Shown here piece by piece: positions 60,005 through 64,000 of a stretch of 64,000 nucleotides of DNA. Where the stretch lies: NCBI RefSeq assembly GCF_036346105.1, contig NZ_CP107811.1, positions 6,405,501 through 6,469,500 of the forward strand. The letters run 5' to 3'. The notes beneath the pieces are model-generated. The model did no database searches. It was not told where the DNA came from and was given only the letters and a program-made list of their open reading frames with translations. A program made the translations under genes and the position numbers. Position 1 is the stretch's first letter. Each line of letters starts with the position of its first letter. The DNA comes from Streptomyces sp. NBC_00539. Lineage in GTDB: Bacteria; Actinomycetota; Actinomycetes; Streptomycetales; Streptomycetaceae.

Positions 60005-60682
60005 GTGACGCAGCCGTCACCACAGGTGTTGAGCGAGGCGGCCGCGGCCTGGCGGTCACGGTTCGTCAGCCTGTTCGACCGGGCACCCGTGGCCTTGGCC
60101 ATCAGCGACGCCTACGGTCTGATCCTCGGCGCGAACCCCGCGTTCGCCTCCGCATGGCAGCTCCAGCCGGGAAAACTGGAAGGCCGCCGGCTCCTCGACA
60201 TCCTCACTCCGACCAACGACCGGCAGCTGCGCAGACTGGACGAGGCCCTGCGCTCGCGCCGCAGGTCCCGCTACCCGGTCGAGGTGAGCTGGCAGGCCCG
60301 GGGAACCGCCCGCCACGGCCGGGTCACCGTCGAACCGGTCTCCGACCCCCAGGACGACGTCCCCCGCCTGTTGGTCTCACTGACCGAGGAGCCCGGCGGA
60401 GCCCGGCCCGAGCGGTCGCCGCAGGACGCGGCCAACGGCCTGAGCGCACAGGAGGCACGCATCCTGCCGCTCGCCGCGGCGGGGGCGTCGGGATCGGCCA
60501 TCGCCCGCAAGGTGGGCCTCACCGTCGACGGCGTCAACTACCACCTGACCCGCCTGTGCAGACGGCTCGACGTACCCAACCGCCCCGCCCTGATCGCCCG
60601 CGCCTACGTCCTGGGTCTCCTGGACCCCACGGCGTGGCCCCCGCGCGCGACGATGCCGACGGGCACGACGGACCGTCGGTGA
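60005..60682 (+). CDS. PAS domain LuxR-type regulator
   Basis: A 225-aa protein. Residues ~15-115 form a PAS-like sensor (LFDRAPVALAISDAYGLILGANPAFA). The C-terminal ~65 residues are a LuxR helix-turn-helix (LSAQEARILPLAAAGASGSAIARKVGLTVDGVNYHL). GTG 60005 is chosen because of its GGGAGAG site 5 bases upstream; the frame is open from 59945. It is divergent from the CYP102-type gene and probably activates it in response to a ligand or redox signal bound by the PAS domain. Confidence 0.85.
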   Translation: MTQPSPQVLSEAAAAWRSRFVSLFDRAPVALAISDAYGLILGANPAFASAWQLQPGKLEGRRLLDILTPTNDRQLRRLDEALRSRRRSRYPVEVSWQARGTARHGRVTVEPVSDPQDDVPRLLVSLTEEPGGARPERSPQDAANGLSAQEARILPLAAAGASGSAIARKVGLTVDGVNYHLTRLCRRLDVPNRPALIARAYVLGLLDPTAWPPRATMPTGTTDRR

Positions 60683-60780
60683 GGCGTCGGTGACCCGTCG
60701 GCGGCGTGTCGGTGGCGTCTGGAACCGTGGACGGGAGAGCTGCCCGCGGGGCAGCCGCACAACCGCGAGGGAGTCCCGCC

Positions 60781-61728
60781 GTGTCGTCCACGTCCTCCAC
60801 CCAGCCCTGGGACGTCCATCGCCCACCGCCCGCCCACGGCAAGGTCTTCCTGGTCACGGGCGGCAACGCCGGCATCGGGTACTTCATCGCGGAGCAGCTG
60901 TCCGCCGGCGGAGCCACCGTCGTGCTGGGCAGCCGGAACCCGGCGAAGGCGGAGGCCGCCACGGCCTCGATCCGCGCGCGGGTCCCCGGCGCGCGGGTGC
61001 GGACCGTACGGCTCGACCTCGCCGACCTCCCGTCGCTGCGGACAGCGGTGGAAGCACTGGGCGCCGAACGCCTCGACGCGGTGGTCCACAACGCCGGTGT
61101 CGCGCTCGACGACCCGCCGCGCAGACAGACCGCTGGGGGGCACGAGCTCATGTTCGCCACGAACCACCTCGGGCACTTCGCGCTGACGCACTGGCTGATG
61201 CCCCTGCTGTCGGCCGCACCCGCGGCCCGCGTCGTGACGGTGGGCAGCTTCGCGGCGAAGACCGAGCGGCTCGACCTGGACGACCTGCAGTCCCGGAAGG
61301 ACTACCAGCCCAAACGCACCTACGGACGCTCCAAGCTGGCACAGATGTACTTCGGCCTCGAACTCGACCGCCGCCTGCGCGCCGTCGGGAGCCGGGTGGC
61401 GAGCGTCGTGGTCCACCCCGGCGGCGCGCTGGACTCCCTGACCCCGTCACGGCCGCCCGTCCACGTGCGGACCCCCGGCGCACGGCTGCGCGGGGCGCCG
61501 GCCGGCCTCCTCGTCCAGGGCAAGGACGCCGGCGCCTGGTCCGCCGTCCGGGCGGTGCTCGACCCGGACGTGCGCGGCGGACAGCTGTGGGGCCCCCGCG
61601 TGTTCGGCCTGCGCGGCCGGCCCCGGCGCGAGCCGGTGTGGACCCACCTCGCCGACACCTCCGCCGCGGCAGGACTGTGGGAGGCGAGCCGTGACCTGAC
61701 CGGCGTCGACCCCGCCCGCCTTCCCTGA
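60781..61728 (+). CDS. Short-chain dehydrogenase/reductase (retinol dehydrogenase-like)
   Basis: A 315-aa SDR. TGGNAGIG is the cofactor loop, followed by HNAG and the YGRSK catalytic pair. The longer C-terminal part (EPVWTHLADTSAAAGLWEASR) matches the retinol dehydrogenase/WWOX-like group. GTG 60781 has GGGAG 7 bases upstream. It lies 98 bp behind the PAS-LuxR gene on the same strand. Confidence 0.88.
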   Translation: MSSTSSTQPWDVHRPPPAHGKVFLVTGGNAGIGYFIAEQLSAGGATVVLGSRNPAKAEAATASIRARVPGARVRTVRLDLADLPSLRTAVEALGAERLDAVVHNAGVALDDPPRRQTAGGHELMFATNHLGHFALTHWLMPLLSAAPAARVVTVGSFAAKTERLDLDDLQSRKDYQPKRTYGRSKLAQMYFGLELDRRLRAVGSRVASVVVHPGGALDSLTPSRPPVHVRTPGARLRGAPAGLLVQGKDAGAWSAVRAVLDPDVRGGQLWGPRVFGLRGRPRREPVWTHLADTSAAAGLWEASRDLTGVDPARLP

Positions 61729-61761
61729 AGCGCGCACCAGCCCTCCGGTCCCTGCCGCGCC

Positions 61762-64000
61762 TCAGGCCCCGGGGGTGCGGCCCTTGGGCTGGCGGGGTTC
61801 GGGGGAGTCGGGCGCCGGGGGAACGGGAAGGTCCGCGGGCGCGCCCGTGGTCAGCCCGACCGGGGTGCCGTGGTGCATCACGGTGAGGGGCCCGCCGGAC
61901 AGGAGCGTGTAGCGGGCCGTCGCCTGGCCGATGTCGACGCGGATCCGGCGCTCCCTGACGCGGACGTTGAAGGCCAGCCGGGTCAGCGAGGTCGGCAGGC
62001 GCGGGGCGAAGCGCACGGGCGCCTGCGGTTCCTCGGCTTGTGGACTCCCGGTCTGCTGGTCCCGAAGGCGCGCGGCGGGGGCCGGACGGGTGCGGCGCAA
62101 TCCGCCGAGGCCCTGTACCAGGGCGATCCAGGTGCCGGCGAGCGAAGCCATGTGGAGGCCGTCGCGCGTGTTGTGTTCGAGGTCGTCCAGGTCCATCAGC
62201 GCCGCCTCGCGGGTGTACGCCCAGGCGAGGCGCAGGTGGCCGGTCTCGGCGGCGAGGACGGCCTGGCAGCAGGCGGAGAGGGAGGAGTCCCGGACCGTCA
62301 GCGGCTCGTAGTACGCGAAGTTGCGGACCTTCTCCTCCGCGGTGAACTCGTCCGGGCACGTGAACATGGCCAGGACCAGGTCCGCCTGCTTGACGACCTG
62401 CTTGCGGTACAGGTCGAAGTACGGGAAGTGCAGCAGCAGCGGGTACTGGTCCTCGGAGGTGCGGTCGAAGTCCCAGGGTTCCTGGTCGGTGAAGCCGTCG
62501 GCCTGCTCGTGCACCTGGAGCCGCTGGTTGTAGGGGATGGCCATCTGCGCGGCCGTGTTGCGCCAGTCCGCGATCTCCTCGGCGTCGACGCCGAGGTCCG
62601 GTGCCCGGTCCGGGTGGCGCGCGACGGCGTCGGCCGCGGCGAGCAGGTTCCGCCGGGCCATGGCGTTGGTGTAGAGGTTGTCCCGGGCGACGGCGCTGTA
62701 CTCGTCGGGGCCGGTGACCCCGTCGATGTGGAAGACGCCGTCGGAGTCGAAGTGGCCGAGCGAGCGCCAGAGCCGTGCGGTGTGCACCAGCAGGTCGAGT
62801 CCGGGGCCGCGGTAGAAATCCCGGTCCTCGGTGGCGAACACGTACCGCTCGACGGCCGCGGCGATGTCGGCGTTGACGTGGAAGGCGACGGTCCCGGCGG
62901 GCCAGTAGCCGGAGCATTCGGCGCCGTTGATCGTGCGCCAGGGGAAGGCGGCCCCGCCGAGTCCGAGCTGGCCGGCGCGTTCGAGGGCGCGGGGGAGGGT
63001 GGAGTGCCGCCACGCGAGGGCGGAGGCGACGGTGTACGGCGCGGTGTGCGTGAGCACGGGCAGGACGAAGGACTCGGTGTCCCAGAAGGCGTGGCCGTCG
63101 TAGCCGGTGCCCGTGAGGCCCTTGGCCGGGATGGCGCGGCGTTCGTTGCGCGCGGCGGCCTGGTAGAGGTGGAAGAGGGCGAACCGGACGGCCTGCTGGA
63201 CCTCTTCGTCGCCCTCCACCTCCACGTCGGCACAGTCCCAGAACTCGTCCAGGCAGGCCCGCTGTGCGTCGAGCAGTCCCTGCCAGCCGGTGGTCCGCGC
63301 CCCCGCCAGCCCGCCCTCCACCTGGTCCCGCACGGCGGGCAGGGACCGCTGCGCCGACCAGCCGTAGGTCACGAACTTGACGAGCCCGAGCCGTTGCCCG
63401 GGTTCCAGGGTGGCGGTGACGGTCAGGCGGGCGACGTCCGGTTCGCTCTCCGCGGCCCACGCGGTGCCGGCGGGGCCTTCCACGATGTGGTCGGCCGCCA
63501 CCGCGACGCGCTGCCCGCTGGTGGCCGTGCAGTGGACGAGGCGCAGCCGGGTGCCGTGCGCGTAGTGCTCCTCGGGCAGCAGCGGGGACTCGATGGCGGC
63601 GGCCATGCGGGGGTCGCCGGAGGCGGTGGGCAGCTGCTCGTTGGCGACGAGCTCGGACTGCACGGCGATGGTGGCCGGGCCGTTGACGGCCTCGACGGTG
63701 TACGAGATCGCCGCGACGGCCCGCTGTGCGAGGGAGACGATGCGGTGGGAGGTCAGGCGCACCGTTCGCCCGGAGGGCGTGGTCCACTCCACGGACCGGC
63801 TCAGGACGCCGCTGCGGTAGTCCAGGACGCGTTCGTGCGAGACCAGTTCCCCGTAGCGCAGATCGAAGGGGTGGTCGTCGACGAGCAGCCGGATGATCTT
63901 GCCGTCGGTGACGTTGATGGTCGTCTGCCCCGACTCCGGATACCCGTACCCGGCCTCGGCGTAGGGCAACGGGTGGGTCTCGTACACGCCGTTGAGGTAG
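61762..64000 (-). CDS. Glycoside hydrolase family 65 phosphorylase (maltose/trehalose/kojibiose type), 5' end outside window
   Basis: Open to the right edge, so the N terminus is missing; the reading frame continues beyond 64000 with YLNGVYETHPLPYAEAGYGY. The visible ~745 residues contain the GH65 (alpha/alpha)6 barrel with catalytic Glu in DGVTGPDEYSAVARDNLYTN, AFWDTESFVLPVL, and phosphate-binding residues in the DGLHMASLAGTWIALVQG region. The usual length is ~780-800 aa, so perhaps 60-90 residues are lost. The substrate disaccharide cannot be told. The tail is Pro-rich. Confidence 0.92.
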   Translation of the reverse strand, partial: YLNGVYETHPLPYAEAGYGYPESGQTTINVTDGKIIRLLVDDHPFDLRYGELVSHERVLDYRSGVLSRSVEWTTPSGRTVRLTSHRIVSLAQRAVAAISYTVEAVNGPATIAVQSELVANEQLPTASGDPRMAAAIESPLLPEEHYAHGTRLRLVHCTATSGQRVAVAADHIVEGPAGTAWAAESEPDVARLTVTATLEPGQRLGLVKFVTYGWSAQRSLPAVRDQVEGGLAGARTTGWQGLLDAQRACLDEFWDCADVEVEGDEEVQQAVRFALFHLYQAAARNERRAIPAKGLTGTGYDGHAFWDTESFVLPVLTHTAPYTVASALAWRHSTLPRALERAGQLGLGGAAFPWRTINGAECSGYWPAGTVAFHVNADIAAAVERYVFATEDRDFYRGPGLDLLVHTARLWRSLGHFDSDGVFHIDGVTGPDEYSAVARDNLYTNAMARRNLLAAADAVARHPDRAPDLGVDAEEIADWRNTAAQMAIPYNQRLQVHEQADGFTDQEPWDFDRTSEDQYPLLLHFPYFDLYRKQVVKQADLVLAMFTCPDEFTAEEKVRNFAYYEPLTVRDSSLSACCQAVLAAETGHLRLAWAYTREAALMDLDDLEHNTRDGLHMASLAGTWIALVQGLGGLRRTRPAPAARLRDQQTGSPQAEEPQAPVRFAPRLPTSLTRLAFNVRVRERRIRVDIGQATARYTLLSGGPLTVMHHGTPVGLTTGAPADLPVPPAPDSPEPRQPKGRTPGA

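Noticed and set aside
1-64000. CRISPR array, tRNA, rRNA or insertion sequence
   Set aside because: No regularly spaced repeats, no transposase motifs and no recognisable RNA gene sequence were found on reading the window.

Overview
This window is a GC-rich actinobacterial chromosome segment, most likely Streptomyces or a close relative. The evidence is dense coding with strong GC bias at third positions, frequent GTG and occasional TTG starts, many 4-bp ATGA/GTGA gene overlaps, very rare TTA codons, numerous TetR/MarR/MerR regulators and many secreted proteins. I see no rRNA, tRNA, transposase, integrase or CRISPR array. The composition and gene types suggest accessory or arm-like chromosome.

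Layout. 0-5.6 kb (minus strand): a translationally coupled operon for a glycerol-type kinase, a GlpA-like dehydrogenase with a [2Fe-2S] domain and a second FAD oxidoreductase, followed by a secreted metalloprotease-lectin. 5.8-12.6 kb (plus): an unknown protein, an APC-family permease, an unknown membrane protein, a receptor Ser/Thr kinase and an SDR. 12.7-18.4 kb: a membrane-anchored esterase, a DUF2231 protein, a TetR regulator facing a rhomboid-like protein across a clear operator, a glutathionyl-hydroquinone reductase and a secreted amidase-domain protein. 18.6-22.5 kb: a class A penicillin-binding protein lacking the SxxK catalytic motif, a NodB-fold protein and a small secreted peptide. 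22.7-29.0 kb: two convergent pairs of uncharacterised genes (Ig-like surface protein plus unknown; 411-aa plus 929-aa unknowns). 29.2-32.1 kb: a small unknown, a DUF3618/holin-like pair and a HAF-repeat secreted protein.

32.6-38.8 kb is the most interesting region. It encodes a 72-aa double-glycine leader peptide with a Cys-free, Gly-rich 51-residue core, then a hairpin, a HlyD-like adaptor, a C39-peptidase ABC exporter and a second NHLM-type ABC protein. No maturation enzyme lies next to it. A methyltransferase remnant with an internal deletion follows.

39.4-52.7 kb: DoxX, aldehyde dehydrogenase, a MarR regulator and a divergent permease sharing tandem operators; TetR and a divergent cytochrome P450 with a TTA codon and an operator next to its promoter; a DUF3995 gene broken by one nonsense codon; a protease-inhibitor-like protein; a TetR-hydrolase pair with a 35-bp palindrome; a MerR regulator and a divergent YhgE/Pip-like permease; and small stress proteins. 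52.7-64 kb: unknowns, a flavodoxin, an MBL-fold hydrolase and divergent MarR regulator, a self-sufficient CYP102-type P450-reductase and divergent PAS-LuxR regulator, an SDR, and a GH65 phosphorylase running off the right edge.

The recurring theme is regulator-effector pairs with visible operators, redox and lipid-type chemistry, and exported or cell-envelope proteins. Family assignments come from motif reading without database searches.
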